Shown here: one piece after another, positions 9,511-18,949 of the stretch
Layout: each line of letters starts with the position of its first letter
Position numbering within the stretch: position 1 is the stretch's first letter
NCBI RefSeq assembly: GCF_001269985.1
Contig: NZ_BBZB01000001.1
Span: 3,968,001 to 4,032,000 of the forward strand
Source: Pseudoalteromonas sp. '520P1 No. 423'
Lineage (GTDB): Bacteria > Pseudomonadota > Gammaproteobacteria > Enterobacterales > Alteromonadaceae
Direction: 5' to 3'
Length of the DNA: 64,000 nucleotides
Made by a program: the position numbers and the translations under genes
Notes under the pieces: model-generated
Databases searched by the model: none
The model's input: only the letters and a program-made list of their open reading frames with translations
Told to the model about the DNA's origin: nothing

Positions 9511-10419
9511 TTAAAAAATAAATGACAAAGCAAAACCCGTTGTAATGCACAATAATGCAGCAATAGACAGCATTACTGGAGAGGTGATTTTACTTGGCTC
9601 TTGCTCTTGTTGTAAAGGCAGCACTTCTGTTGCGGCTTGTTTTACTATGAGCTTATTAACGTATTGCTGCTGATTAGCAAATGCGCCCATCAGTGCCCTA
9701 TCGCATAATAAATTAATTAACCTCGGGATCCCTGCTGTAAGCTGATGGATCAATTTAATTGAATTAGTTGCAAATATAGGAGCGTCAGTACCCGCTTTAT
9801 GTAATCTATGTTGAATATAAGCAAATACCTGCGCCTCAGTTAAAGGTAAAAGGTGATATCTCGCAGTGATCCTTTGTGCTAATTGGCGCAATTCATTACG
9901 TTTTAATAATTGTTGTAATTCCGGCTGACCAACTAGAATTATTTGCAATAGCTTTTTATGGTTGGTTTCTAAATTGGTTAATAGTCTTAACTGTTCTAAT
10001 ACTGCAGGTGCAAGATGCTGTGCTTCGTCAATAATCAACATAGTATGACCACCAGATTGATGGTTTTTCAACAGTCTATTTTTAATTTTATCTGTTAAAT
10101 TTTTTAAACTTGCATCAGATTTTTTATATCTAATGCGAAGCTCATCACAAATACTTGCAAGCAGCTCCAACTCAGACAAAGATGGGTTTAATACAAAGGC
10201 TACCTGCGTGGTATCAGGCAGCTCTTCAAGCATACACCGAGTAACAGTTGTTTTACCTGTGCCAACCTCACCGGTTAACAAAACAAAACCTCCCGCATCA
10301 CCTAAGCCAAATGTTAAATGCGCTAAAGCTTCTTTATGTCTATCACTTAAAAATAAGTATTCTGGATTAGGGGCAATAGAAAACGGTTTTTCTTCTAAAC
10401 CAAAAAAGCTTAAATACAC
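9511..10419 (-). CDS. exeA: ExeA-like AAA ATPase (general secretion pathway protein A)
   Basis: The product is an AAA ATPase with Walker A GEVGTGKTT, Walker B MLIIDEAQHL, sensor and arginine-finger region, and a C-terminal membrane helix (last ~20 residues). It belongs to the ExeA/GspA family that, with ExeB, uses ATP to place secretin multimers through the peptidoglycan. I chose the GTG at 10419 because it gives the canonical family start (V/M)YLSFFGLEEKPFSIAPNP and has TGAGGT seven bases upstream; a longer frame from ATG 10455 adds twelve residues with no ribosome-binding site. The product lacks the long periplasmic peptidoglycan-binding extension of Aeromonas ExeA (302 residues here), a short form seen in other marine gammaproteobacteria. 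Confidence 0.85.
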   Translation of the reverse strand: MYLSFFGLEEKPFSIAPNPEYLFLSDRHKEALAHLTFGLGDAGGFVLLTGEVGTGKTTVTRCMLEELPDTTQVAFVLNPSLSELELLASICDELRIRYKKSDASLKNLTDKIKNRLLKNHQSGGHTMLIIDEAQHLAPAVLEQLRLLTNLETNHKKLLQIILVGQPELQQLLKRNELRQLAQRITARYHLLPLTEAQVFAYIQHRLHKAGTDAPIFATNSIKLIHQLTAGIPRLINLLCDRALMGAFANQQQYVNKLIVKQAATEVLPLQQEQEPSKITSPVMLSIAALLCITTGFALSFIF

Positions 10420-10631
10420 AAATAACCTCACTGCAAAATATACAAGATAATCCACACTATAATGACAAAAATCAGCTCACAAAAATACAATAAAACATAA
10501 ATTAAACGGCTTTTAGTACCAAATAAGGAAAACCACATGATATTTTATGGTTTCTATATTACCCATAAACTAAAACAATCAATTTATAATCTGATAAAAT
10601 AACGTAATTACTGACAAGTTTAAATTTAAAA

Positions 10632-11738
10632 ATGAAAATATACTTAGTAGGTGGTGCTGTACGTGATGCATTATTGAATCGAACAATCAAAGAACGTGAT
10701 TATGTGGTGATTGGCGCGACAATTGCTCAAATGAAACATCAAGGATTTACACAAGTCGGTAAAGACTTTCCGGTATTTTTACATCCAAAAACCAAGGATG
10801 AACACGCCTTAGCACGAACAGAAAAAAAGCAAGGCAGTGGCTATACCGGTTTTATATGTGATTTTAATCCTAGTATCACACTTGAAGAAGATTTAATTAG
10901 ACGCGATCTCACAGTAAATGCTATTGCACAAGATGAAACAGGGGAAATAATCGACCCTTATAATGGTAAAGCTGATCTCAAAAATAAAATACTACGCCAT
11001 GTATCTAGCGCATTTAGTGAAGACCCATTACGTGTTTTACGTGTTGCCCGCTTTGCTGCTCGCTATCAATATCTTGGTTTTACCATAGCAGAAGAAACCA
11101 TGGCCTTAATGGCTAATATGGTTACAAGTGGTGACCTTAATACACTGACACCAGAGCGTGTATGGATGGAATTTGATAAATCATTATCTGATGGCAATTT
11201 TTTTACTTTCTTAAAAGTCCTAGATACTATCAAAGCGTTAAACTGCATTGCACCATCCCTCAATGCGCTATTTTCTGATACAAAAAATGAATTATTAAGT
11301 CAACGATTAGTTAATACAGAAGTTGACAGCGATATTCTATTTAGCCAACTCGCTGATTTTTTATCTCAAGAGCAAGTTAAACAATTAATTACTGATTTAA
11401 AGCTGCCAAACCAATATAAAGAATTAATACTTTTAAAACACAGCCATCAAGCTGACTTATTAAAAGCTGATAATCTTACTGGTAGTGAAATGCTTGCGTT
11501 ATTTAATAAAGTAGATATTTGGCGACGACATGACCGCTTTGAGCGATTAATAAAATCTCTGCAAGGTAATGCATTATTTACACAAATCAAATGTGAGACA
11601 TTAGAAAAATCATATAAAATTGCTGCCGCTGTAACTGCTAAGCAATTTGTTGAACAAGGCATTAAAGGCCCTGAAATTGGCAAAGCAATTATGGCTGAAA
11701 AGTTACATTTATTAGAAAAGTTTTTAGCTAATCATTAG
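10632..11738 (+). CDS. cca: CCA tRNA nucleotidyltransferase
   Basis: The 368-residue enzyme adds or repairs the 3' CCA of tRNA. The class II nucleotidyltransferase head is clear (YLVGGAVRDALLN, RDYVVIG with the paired acidic residues, RRDLTVNAIA, DPYNGKADL, RVLRVARFAARY). E. coli Cca is about 412 residues with an HD phosphohydrolase domain in its C-terminal half. The shorter C-terminal half here shows no HD signature, so phosphatase and phosphodiesterase side activities are not expected. Its 3' end overlaps the convergent lipoprotein gene by 11 bases. It lies in the conserved cca-uppP-folB-plsY-tsaD neighbourhood. Confidence 0.95.
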   Translation: MKIYLVGGAVRDALLNRTIKERDYVVIGATIAQMKHQGFTQVGKDFPVFLHPKTKDEHALARTEKKQGSGYTGFICDFNPSITLEEDLIRRDLTVNAIAQDETGEIIDPYNGKADLKNKILRHVSSAFSEDPLRVLRVARFAARYQYLGFTIAEETMALMANMVTSGDLNTLTPERVWMEFDKSLSDGNFFTFLKVLDTIKALNCIAPSLNALFSDTKNELLSQRLVNTEVDSDILFSQLADFLSQEQVKQLITDLKLPNQYKELILLKHSHQADLLKADNLTGSEMLALFNKVDIWRRHDRFERLIKSLQGNALFTQIKCETLEKSYKIAAAVTAKQFVEQGIKGPEIGKAIMAEKLHLLEKFLANH

Positions 11739-12303
11739 GCTTTAAACTTTTTAATAGTTTAGCTACTGACGTTGAAATACGTTTTTTACGAATGTTTTTA
11801 TCTAAGCTTGGCTCTAAATATAGTTGAATAGAGCCTCGCCATGCAGCTTTCCTTTGTATGGGATCAACTATAGCAACAATTAATGTACCTTGTTTTAAAT
11901 CACTATCATTGCTTAGCTCAGGAAAAAGCTGGAACAACTCTAAGTACTCAGAACTTGTAAAGTTATCATCAGCAACAGCTAATGCGACAACTTGATATTG
12001 TGTTTCTTCTAAACCAGGAGCAAGGCTAAAATTAAAGCCTTTACCTATAATTTCTTGTTCAATCTTATGTTTTATTAATTGCGTAAATTCCGATTTTTCG
12101 GATTTTTGTAGTTCTGTTGGACTTTGCGTCCCTGTATATATTTTAAAATCTGCATACCAAGTGAGCTCTGTTTGTCGTGATATTGGTATTTGAGGATTAC
12201 TTACTGCGACTACTCTTTTCTCTTTTAAATCATTAGGGTTGTGACTGCAGCCTAATCCTACAAAAAATGATAACAGTGTTATTAGCAGCAATAAGTATTT
12301 CAT
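11728..12303 (-). CDS. DUF4136-like lipoprotein
   Basis: The start at 12303 follows AAAGGA by about seven bases and gives a signal peptide of about 18 residues ending at Cys19 (FVGLGC-SHN), a somewhat atypical lipobox. The mature protein of about 170 residues has the pattern of DUF4136 lipoproteins: TWYADFKIY near the start, an NxxF-type middle, and GTLIVAIVDPIQRKAAWRGS near the end. Function is unknown. Serine after the Cys suggests outer-membrane sorting. It lies downstream of uppP on the same strand but a palindromic element (12350-12393) separates them, so it is probably transcribed separately. It overlaps cca tail to tail. Confidence 0.7.
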   Translation of the reverse strand: MKYLLLLITLLSFFVGLGCSHNPNDLKEKRVVAVSNPQIPISRQTELTWYADFKIYTGTQSPTELQKSEKSEFTQLIKHKIEQEIIGKGFNFSLAPGLEETQYQVVALAVADDNFTSSEYLELFQLFPELSNDSDLKQGTLIVAIVDPIQRKAAWRGSIQLYLEPSLDKNIRKKRISTSVAKLLKSLKPND

Positions 12304-12349
12304 AGCTTGTCCTTTAGTTATAACAAGCCACATTCAAGTGGCTGATTAC

Positions 12350-12393
12350 ACCAATCCTATTAAGTTAATGAGCTAATATAAATTAGGAGTGGT
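12350..12393. repeat. imperfect palindromic intergenic repeat
   Basis: ACCAATCCTA at 12350-12359 faces TAGGAGTGGT at 12384-12393 (one mismatch) around an AT-rich core. The core contains the 13-mer ATATAAATTAGGA that recurs at 38050-38062. It may act as a transcript end for uppP. It looks like one member of a dispersed palindromic family. Confidence 0.5.
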
Positions 12394-12394
12394 A

Positions 12395-13213
12395 TTAATA
12401 AAGTAAAAATATAAATAATCCTATACCTAATAATAAACGATAAATGACAAATGGCATCATTCCCATACGCTCTATTATTTTTAAAAATAAATAAATACAG
12501 GCATACGCTGAGATAAAAGATAATAATGTACCTAAACCTAAAGTCGCCCAATCAACCGCTTCATTGCTTAAAGCCAGCTCCAATGTGTAATATAAACCCA
12601 TCATTGAAATAATTGGTATCGCTAATAAAAATGAAAAACGCGCTGCACTTTGCTTATTTAAACCTAGCATCAAACCTGCTGTAATTGTGATCCCTGAACG
12701 AGAAGTCCCCGGAAAAACAGCTGCTATAGCCTGCGAAAAACCTAAAATTAAAGCTGATTTCCAATTTAATTGATAAATTGTTTTTGTTTGTTTACCTTTT
12801 ACATCTGCGTACCAAAGCAATAAACCAAAAACAATAGTTGTGATTGCGACAACCCAAGCATTACGCAGATAAAGCTCTACAAAATCTTTCGCTAAATAAC
12901 CGATTAATGCTGCAGGAATTGTACCGAGTATAATCCACCACCCTAGTTTACTATCATCAGTAGACTTTGTTTTCATTGTCTCTATGCTGCCTAAAGACTT
13001 AAACCAAGCACTAAGAATATCTACCACTTCTTTTTTAAAGTACATAATGACGGCAATCAATGTACCTACATGAACTGCAATATCAAATGCTAAACCTTGA
13101 TCTTGCCAACCCAAAACTTGTGAAGGTAATAATAAATGCGCTGAGCTTGATATTGGTAAAAATTCAGTGAAACCTTGGATCAAGGCCAATACGATTATTT
13201 CGATAATACTCAT
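12395..13213 (-). CDS. uppP: undecaprenyl-diphosphatase UppP/BacA
   Basis: The 272-residue polytopic inner-membrane protein has both UppP signature regions: [20 protein letters not shown] near the N-terminus and the FPGTSRSG motif in the middle. It removes a phosphate from undecaprenyl diphosphate on the periplasmic side, recycling the lipid carrier for peptidoglycan and other envelope polymers. Length matches E. coli UppP (273). Its ATG overlaps the folK stop by four bases (ATGA type), so folK and uppP are translationally coupled. Confidence 0.96.
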   Translation of the reverse strand: MSIIEIIVLALIQGFTEFLPISSSAHLLLPSQVLGWQDQGLAFDIAVHVGTLIAVIMYFKKEVVDILSAWFKSLGSIETMKTKSTDDSKLGWWIILGTIPAALIGYLAKDFVELYLRNAWVVAITTIVFGLLLWYADVKGKQTKTIYQLNWKSALILGFSQAIAAVFPGTSRSGITITAGLMLGLNKQSAARFSFLLAIPIISMMGLYYTLELALSNEAVDWATLGLGTLLSFISAYACIYLFLKIIERMGMMPFVIYRLLLGIGLFIFLLY

Positions 13214-13698
13214 TTAAAAGATAACTCCACTTTCCATAGTTTTTGTTGCGTTTTATCATATTTTTGCCAGATATTTTTTATTGGCAAATTATTAATTGGA
13301 TGTATAAATTCAGCTGCGATATCGGCTAATGGCCATAAAACAAAGGCGTTTTTAGTGATCTCATCTCTTGGTAATTGCGCAGGGCTATCACAAACAACAT
13401 CATCAAAAAATAATAAATCCAAATCAAGGGTTCTTGGGCTGAATTTTTTATCCGATGGTAAACGTCCATTATCTCGCTCTATTTGCTTTAACAATGAACA
13501 CACATCATTTAATGACATATCCGTATTGGCGCCAGCAACTAAATTATAAAAATTATGACCATCAAAACCAATCGATTCACTTTCAAAAACAGCAGAGCAA
13601 ATCAAATCAGGAAAATGCGTTTTCAATGTTTTTATTGAATTTACAATATTTAATTCTTTATCCACATTAGAACCAATACTGATAAATATGTTTGCCAT
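13210..13698 (-). CDS. folK: 2-amino-4-hydroxy-6-hydroxymethyldihydropteridine pyrophosphokinase
   Basis: The 162-residue enzyme transfers pyrophosphate from ATP to 6-hydroxymethyl-dihydropterin in folate synthesis. Markers are the N-terminal [22 protein letters not shown] pterin loop, and the [10 protein letters not shown] signature with HP/PLADIA following. It sits 14 bases after folB and overlaps uppP by four bases, forming a folB-folK-uppP operon. E. coli has folB beside uppP but folK elsewhere, so the folB-folK pairing here is a small difference from that arrangement. Confidence 0.95.
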   Translation of the reverse strand: MANIFISIGSNVDKELNIVNSIKTLKTHFPDLICSAVFESESIGFDGHNFYNLVAGANTDMSLNDVCSLLKQIERDNGRLPSDKKFSPRTLDLDLLFFDDVVCDSPAQLPRDEITKNAFVLWPLADIAAEFIHPINNLPIKNIWQKYDKTQQKLWKVELSFK

Positions 13699-13712
13699 TA
13701 ACTTTACTTACC

Positions 13713-14078
13713 TTAATTACGCGTATTATTTACTGCACGAATGATTTCAACACCCACTGTATTTGCTTCTTTGACCGCTGCGGGTTTACTGACCCTAACC
13801 TTTACTTCACTCACATTAAAGTCAGATAAAATAAATTCAGCAATTTGCTCAACGAGTGTTTCTAATAATTCTACAGGTTTAGCTGTGACATATTTAATAA
13901 TGCGTTCACTTACAACTGCATAATCAACGGTATCATTAATATCATCAGAATTAGCTGCTGCACGAATATCCGTCAACATTTCAATATCAAAAAACAAACT
14001 TTGTTTTGTTTCTTTTTCAAAGTCGTAAACACCAATTATGGTATCAACATGTAATTGGCTTATAAATACTTTATCCAT
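13713..14078 (-). CDS. folB: dihydroneopterin aldolase
   Basis: The product (121 residues from ATG 14078) carries the family pattern: MDKVFISQLHVDTIIGVYD, the DINDTVDYA region and the C-terminal KVRVSKPAAV segment. It converts 7,8-dihydroneopterin to 6-hydroxymethyl-dihydropterin, the substrate of the adjacent FolK. A second ATG nine bases upstream (14087) is possible; the internal one matches the usual family N-terminus. First gene of the folB-folK-uppP operon, divergent from plsY. Confidence 0.95.
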   Translation of the reverse strand: MDKVFISQLHVDTIIGVYDFEKETKQSLFFDIEMLTDIRAAANSDDINDTVDYAVVSERIIKYVTAKPVELLETLVEQIAEFILSDFNVSEVKVRVSKPAAVKEANTVGVEIIRAVNNTRN

Positions 14079-14261
14079 ATATGGCATACTCTTAGAATAT
14101 AATGTGGTAATTCTCTAATTAGGTTATTTGCGTGTATTTGCGCTAAACTTAGCTGGTCGGATACCTTTTTTCGAAAATTTTCCGTACTCTTGCGCCAAAC
14201 AAACAAATAAATAAGCGGCAGATGATAGCCCAATTTTACTAATTAAAATATAAGGATTATA

Positions 14262-14849
14262 GTGATAGCTGGATTGATGTTCATATTTGCATACCTTTTG
14301 GGATCTATCTCATCTGCAATATTGATCAGCAAAATTTTTCGATTACCCGATCCGAGACATTTTGGTTCAAAAAATCCGGGCGCTACAAATATATACCGTT
14401 TAGGCGGTAAGTTTCCCGCCGTACTAGTAATGACTTTTGATATACTCAAAGGCACTGTGCCTGTTTGGGGCGCTTATTTTTTAAAGGTAGAACCCATATA
14501 TTTAGGTTTCATCGGAATTGCTGCCTGCTTAGGTCATATGTATCCGATATTTTTTGGTTTTAAAGGCGGTAAAGCAGTCGCGACCGCTTTTGGTACTATG
14601 TTACCTATCGGTTTATCTCTGGCTGGTTTACTAATTTTTACTTGGGTATTAATAGTGTGGCTTACTGGATATTCATCACTTGCTGCATTATTAACGGTTG
14701 CCATTGCACCTATTTATACTTGGTTTATAAAACCTTTATATACAGTGCCTGTACTCATGTTAAGTGTACTCATTATTTTTAGACATCACGAAAATATTGT
14801 ACGTTTGCTTAAAGGTGAAGAGCCAAAAGTAAAAGATAAAAAAATATAG
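14262..14849 (+). CDS. plsY: acyl-phosphate glycerol-3-phosphate acyltransferase
   Basis: The 195-residue inner-membrane protein contains the three PlsY motifs: SKNPGATN (motif 1), [18 protein letters not shown] (motif 2) and [16 protein letters not shown] (motif 3). It transfers an acyl group from acyl-phosphate to glycerol-3-phosphate, the first step of phospholipid synthesis. The GTG start at 14262 has AAGGA seven to eight bases upstream; the next ATG (14277) lacks one. Divergent from folB and convergent with tsaD, as in related genomes. Confidence 0.95.
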   Translation: MIAGLMFIFAYLLGSISSAILISKIFRLPDPRHFGSKNPGATNIYRLGGKFPAVLVMTFDILKGTVPVWGAYFLKVEPIYLGFIGIAACLGHMYPIFFGFKGGKAVATAFGTMLPIGLSLAGLLIFTWVLIVWLTGYSSLAALLTVAIAPIYTWFIKPLYTVPVLMLSVLIIFRHHENIVRLLKGEEPKVKDKKI

Positions 14850-14859
14850 TTTAATTTAT

Positions 14860-14885
14860 TTAGCGAGCAAATTTAAACCCGCTAA
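14860..14885. terminator. weak stem-loop between plsY and tsaD
   Basis: TTAGCG at 14860-14865 pairs with CGCTAA at 14880-14885 between convergent genes. The stem is only six base pairs, so this is a tentative transcript-end signal. Confidence 0.3.
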
Positions 14886-14902
14886 CAATATTTATTATTA
14901 AA

Positions 14903-15928
14903 TTAAATTGGTGGCAGTGAATCGATAGGCCATCTAGGATATGCTTTCATATCCATAGGCGCATATTGTTTTGCTTTTAACCTTTGCATACCCGCATAGG
15001 CAATCATAGCGCCGTTATCAGTACAAAACTCCGTTCTAGGATAAAAAACTTCACCCTGCATTCCTTGCATCATACGTTCAAATTTTTCTCGTAAATCTTT
15101 ATTAGCACTTACACCGCCTGCTATAACTAAGCGTTTAATGCCCGTTTGTTTTAATGCGCGTTTACATTTTATTGCAAGGGTATCAACTACTGCTGTTTGA
15201 AAAGCGTGGGCAATATCAGCTTTAGTTTGCTCACTACAGCCTTCAACACCGCCTTGCTCACGAATCGTGATGGCTGTGGCTGTTTTTAAACCACTAAAAC
15301 TAAAATCCAGCCCAGGTTTTGACGTCATAGGACGTGGAAATACAAACTTTTTATTTTCACCTTGTTCTGCCATTTTAGCCAATAACGGACCACCAGGGTA
15401 ATCTAAGCCTAATAATTTAGCCGTTTTATCAAATGCTTCGCCAGCTGCATCATCAACCGACTCACCTAAAATTTGGTATTGACCTATGCCTTTAACTTCA
15501 ACCAATAATGTATGCCCACCAGATACGAGTAATGCTACAAAAGGAAAGTCAGGTTTTTTATCTTCAAGCATAGGCGCCAGTAAATGTCCTTCCATATGAT
15601 GGACAGCGACTGCAGGAATATCCCATCCAAATGCTAAAGAACGACCAATAGAAGATCCCACTAAGATAGCGCCAACAAGACCAGGTCCTGCAGTAAATGC
15701 AATACCATCTAAATCTTCAGCTGTACAATTTGCTTCTTTAAATGCAGCTTCAATTAAAGGCAGCGCTTTACGGATATGATCTCGCGATGCTAATTCTGGC
15801 ACCACACCACCATAATCTGCATGAACCTTAATTTGACTGTATAACTGGTGTGCTAATAACCCTTTTTCATCGTCATAAATAGCAATACCTGTTTCATCGC
15901 ATGACGATTCAATACCTAAAATTCGCAT
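14903..15928 (-). CDS. tsaD: tRNA N6-adenosine threonylcarbamoyltransferase
   Basis: The 341-residue protein is the catalytic subunit of the TsaBDE complex that makes t6A37 in ANN-decoding tRNAs. Signatures visible are [16 protein letters not shown], the metal-binding [19 protein letters not shown], and [13 protein letters not shown] near the C-terminus. Length is close to E. coli TsaD (337). It is divergent from rpsU, the standard gammaproteobacterial arrangement. Confidence 0.97.
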   Translation of the reverse strand: MRILGIESSCDETGIAIYDDEKGLLAHQLYSQIKVHADYGGVVPELASRDHIRKALPLIEAAFKEANCTAEDLDGIAFTAGPGLVGAILVGSSIGRSLAFGWDIPAVAVHHMEGHLLAPMLEDKKPDFPFVALLVSGGHTLLVEVKGIGQYQILGESVDDAAGEAFDKTAKLLGLDYPGGPLLAKMAEQGENKKFVFPRPMTSKPGLDFSFSGLKTATAITIREQGGVEGCSEQTKADIAHAFQTAVVDTLAIKCKRALKQTGIKRLVIAGGVSANKDLREKFERMMQGMQGEVFYPRTEFCTDNGAMIAYAGMQRLKAKQYAPMDMKAYPRWPIDSLPPI

Positions 15929-16156
15929 TATTAGTTACTCCCAGCGCCCATTAAAGAGCAAAAAATTATAAAAAAGCCATAAATCAGAGCGCAATTTTAC
16001 TGACTTACCGCGATTTTGCCAGTGATTAATATATTTACTATAATTAACCTTTACATCAAAAGGTGATTCGGATTACAATACCGCACCATTTTTAAACCAA
16101 ACGGTCAATTATTGATCGGTATATGAGTTGATCTCATTAGCTATTAGGTAATTTTA

Positions 16157-16372
16157 ATGCCAGTAATCAAAGTAAGAGAAAACGAACCGTTTGACGTTGC
16201 ACTACGTCGTTTTAAACGTTCATGTGAAAAAGCAGGTATCCTTTCAGAAGTTCGTCGTCGTGAGCACTATGAAAAGCCAACTGCAGAACGTAAGCGTAAA
16301 AAAGCTGCAGCTGTTAAACGTCTTATGAAAAAATTATCTCGCGAAAATGCACGTCGCGTTAGATTATACTAA
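16157..16372 (+). CDS. rpsU: 30S ribosomal protein bS21
   Basis: The 71-residue highly basic product starts [20 protein letters not shown] and ends [10 protein letters not shown], the full-length bS21 pattern. It is a late-assembling small-subunit protein involved in initiation. It heads the macromolecular-synthesis group rpsU-yqeY-dnaG-rpoD, with yqeY only 22 bases downstream. Confidence 0.98.
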   Translation: MPVIKVRENEPFDVALRRFKRSCEKAGILSEVRRREHYEKPTAERKRKKAAAVKRLMKKLSRENARRVRLY

Positions 16373-16394
16373 AACTTTTCCCAGAGTCTTGTAG

Positions 16395-16841
16395 ATGAGT
16401 TTATTAGTAACACTAAAAGATGCAATGAAAGATGCTATGCGCGCCAAAGAGAAATTACGTCTTGGCACAATACGTATGGCTCTAGCTGCAATAAAGCAAC
16501 GCGAAATTGATGACAAAGTAACTTTAAATGATGCTGAAATAACATCAATTATTGTGAAAATGGTTAAACAACGTCGCGATGCCCACGATCAGTATCATGA
16601 AGCAAGTCGTCAAGACTTAGCTGATATTGAAGCAAATGAAATAAGTGTACTTGAAAGTTTCTTACCGAAACCTTTAACTGAAGAAGAAATTCTTTCACTT
16701 ATTGACACTGCTATTACTGATTGTAATGCTGCAGGTATGCAAGATATGGGTAAAGTAATGGGGTTAATTAAAAGCAAAGCCGAAGGTCGTGCCGATATGG
16801 GAACAATCTCTGGTTTGATAAAGCAAAAATTAACTGCATAA
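16395..16841 (+). CDS. yqeY: GatB/YqeY domain protein
   Basis: The 148-residue protein matches the YqeY family: MSLLVTLKDAMKDAMRAKEK, LGTIRMALAAIKQREID, LPKPLTEEEI and the C-terminal GKVMGLIKSKAEGRADMG and GLIKQKL segments. The family is related to the tRNA-binding tail domain of the GatB amidotransferase subunit; its own function is unproven. It is 22 bases after rpsU, clearly co-transcribed, and ends at a strong terminator before dnaG, so only part of transcription is expected to read through to dnaG unless another promoter serves it. Confidence 0.93.
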   Translation: MSLLVTLKDAMKDAMRAKEKLRLGTIRMALAAIKQREIDDKVTLNDAEITSIIVKMVKQRRDAHDQYHEASRQDLADIEANEISVLESFLPKPLTEEEILSLIDTAITDCNAAGMQDMGKVMGLIKSKAEGRADMGTISGLIKQKLTA

Positions 16842-16865
16842 AGTAGCAAATAATTAATTGTTACT

Positions 16866-16892
16866 AAAAACCGAGCTTATGCTCGGTTTTTT
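16866..16892 (+). terminator. Rho-independent terminator after yqeY
   Basis: AAAAACCGAGC-TTAT-GCTCGGTTTTTT: GC-rich stem, four-base loop and T6 tail, 24 bases after the yqeY stop. Confidence 0.9.
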
Positions 16893-17039
16893 CATTTTTA
16901 CGATACTTTAAATGATAGCTAGCACTTTCAAAAATAGATAAGAATAGATAAGAATAGATCCAATTGCAATTTTTGGTTATTCTTTACAGTACCACCCCCA
17001 CTTTATTTACTTACTTAAAAGTTGATGGCTTAGACATTT

Positions 17040-18824
17040 ATGGCTGGAAAAATCCCTCGTAATTTTATTGATGATTTATTAGCTCGAACAGATATTGTCG
17101 ATTTAATTGATTCCTATATCGGCCTTAAAAAATCTGGTAAAGATTATCAGGCGTGTTGTCCGTTCCATAATGAAAAGTCCCCCTCTTTTACAGTTTCTCA
17201 AGATAAGCAGTTTTATCACTGTTTTGGCTGTGGTGCTAATGGCAATGCCATCTCATTTATGATGGAATATGAGAAGCTAGAATTTGTAGATGCCATTGAA
17301 GAGCTAGCCTCTTTATTGCATTTAGAGGTCCCTAGAGAACAAGATAATTACTCAAAAGGACCAAAAATAAGCTCTGAACAAAAACGTTCTGATTATGAAT
17401 TAATGCTTCAAGCTGCGCGTTTCTATGGTCATCAGCTAAAACATCATAAAAACTCAAGTCAAGTGATTGAATACGTAAAAGGTCGCGGGCTCAGCGGAGA
17501 AACAGTCAAAAAATATTTGATTGGTTATGCTCCAAGTGAATGGGATGGTTTATGTTCTTTATTTGCTCGAAATCCAAGTCAAAAGCAGCAACTGGTTGAT
17601 TTAAAGTTAGCCTCAGAAAAAACACCTGGAAGATCATTTGACTTTTTCAGAGACAGATTAATGTTTCCGATTAAAGATAAGCGTGGCCGTGTCATTGGTT
17701 TTGGTGGTCGGATTATGCCAAGTAATGGTGATGATAAAAGTAACGGCCCTAAATATCTCAACTCACCAGAAACACGAATTTTCCATAAAGGGTTTGAACT
17801 TTATGGTTTATATGAAGCAAAACAAGCACATAAAAAACTAGAACAAATCCTAATAGTTGAAGGCTATATGGATGTTGTTGCGCTATCAGAGCAAGGCATT
17901 GAATATGCAGTTGCATCATTGGGCACAGCAACTACACCTGAACATATGCATACCCTCTTTAGAACGACAGATCGTGTTATATGTTGTTACGATGGCGATA
18001 GGGCTGGCCGTGATGCTGCTTGGCGCGCCCTTGAAAATGCACTTCCCTACTTAGCTGACGGAAAAGAATTAAAGTTTGCTTTTTTACCTGATGGTGAAGA
18101 CCCTGATTCTTTAGTGCTAAAAGAAGGAAAAGCGGATTTTGAGCAACGACTCAGCCAATCCCAAGATTTTACAAAAGTACTATTTGAAAAGTTAGCAATT
18201 GAATGCGACCTAACAACCGATGCAGGAAAATCAAAAATACTCAGTTTAGCTTTACCTTTAATAGAAAAAGTAAAAAGTGAGTTTTATCAAGAAAACCTAT
18301 TAGAGCAATTAGCCCGTCTTATTGGCAGAACTAAAGAGCAATTAAATCAAAAGCTCAATAACCCAAGACAACAAAATACATTGCAAAAGAAATTCAAAAT
18401 GACACCTATGCGTATCGCCATAGGTTTAATCGTACAGCATCCAGAATTAGCGCGTGAAATCCCGCATTTACCAGAACTTGTTGAATTAGGTTTGCCTGGT
18501 CTTGCACTGTTTAAAAACTTACAATCTTTAAGCCTAAAAAATAATGGCATCAATACAGGTAAAATTCTAGAATTATTTAGAGATACGCCCGAATATAGTG
18601 CATTAACTAAGCTTGCATCGTGGCAACACCAGATAGGAGATGAAACATTAGTCGCTTATTTTCAAAATACCTTTAAATTTATTGAAGATCAGTGTTTAAA
18701 TCATCGCGCCGAGACCCTATTAATAAAAGATAAGACTCAAGGCCTAACGAGTGATGAAAGACAAGAATACCAATTACTCGTTTTAGCTATGGCTAACTCG
18801 AAAAAAGAACAGACAGCAGATTAA
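17040..18824 (+). CDS. dnaG: DNA primase
   Basis: The 594-residue primase has a CHC2 zinc-binding domain (CCPFHNEKSPSF and FYHCFGCGANGNAI, about residues 40-65), a catalytic core with TOPRIM motifs (LIVEGYMDVVAL and CCYDGDRAGRDA), and a C-terminal helicase-binding domain. It synthesises RNA primers at the replication fork. Slightly longer than E. coli DnaG (581). It lies between yqeY and rpoD as in the conserved macromolecular-synthesis locus, although a strong terminator precedes it. Confidence 0.97.
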   Translation: MAGKIPRNFIDDLLARTDIVDLIDSYIGLKKSGKDYQACCPFHNEKSPSFTVSQDKQFYHCFGCGANGNAISFMMEYEKLEFVDAIEELASLLHLEVPREQDNYSKGPKISSEQKRSDYELMLQAARFYGHQLKHHKNSSQVIEYVKGRGLSGETVKKYLIGYAPSEWDGLCSLFARNPSQKQQLVDLKLASEKTPGRSFDFFRDRLMFPIKDKRGRVIGFGGRIMPSNGDDKSNGPKYLNSPETRIFHKGFELYGLYEAKQAHKKLEQILIVEGYMDVVALSEQGIEYAVASLGTATTPEHMHTLFRTTDRVICCYDGDRAGRDAAWRALENALPYLADGKELKFAFLPDGEDPDSLVLKEGKADFEQRLSQSQDFTKVLFEKLAIECDLTTDAGKSKILSLALPLIEKVKSEFYQENLLEQLARLIGRTKEQLNQKLNNPRQQNTLQKKFKMTPMRIAIGLIVQHPELAREIPHLPELVELGLPGLALFKNLQSLSLKNNGINTGKILELFRDTPEYSALTKLASWQHQIGDETLVAYFQNTFKFIEDQCLNHRAETLLIKDKTQGLTSDERQEYQLLVLAMANSKKEQTAD

Positions 18825-18949
18825 TTTAAGTCCTAGCCGATATTAATTTCCTGTGTTACACTATTCTATTAACCTGCGCTTGTTGTTTTTAAATTATTTA
18901 AAACTTGCGCGCAACATATCAACTTATCTAAGTGGAAGAGAAAATCTCT

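Noticed and set aside
10420..10455. Longer exeA start at ATG 10455
   Set aside because: The GTG at 10419 has TGAGGT at correct spacing and restores the conserved family start.
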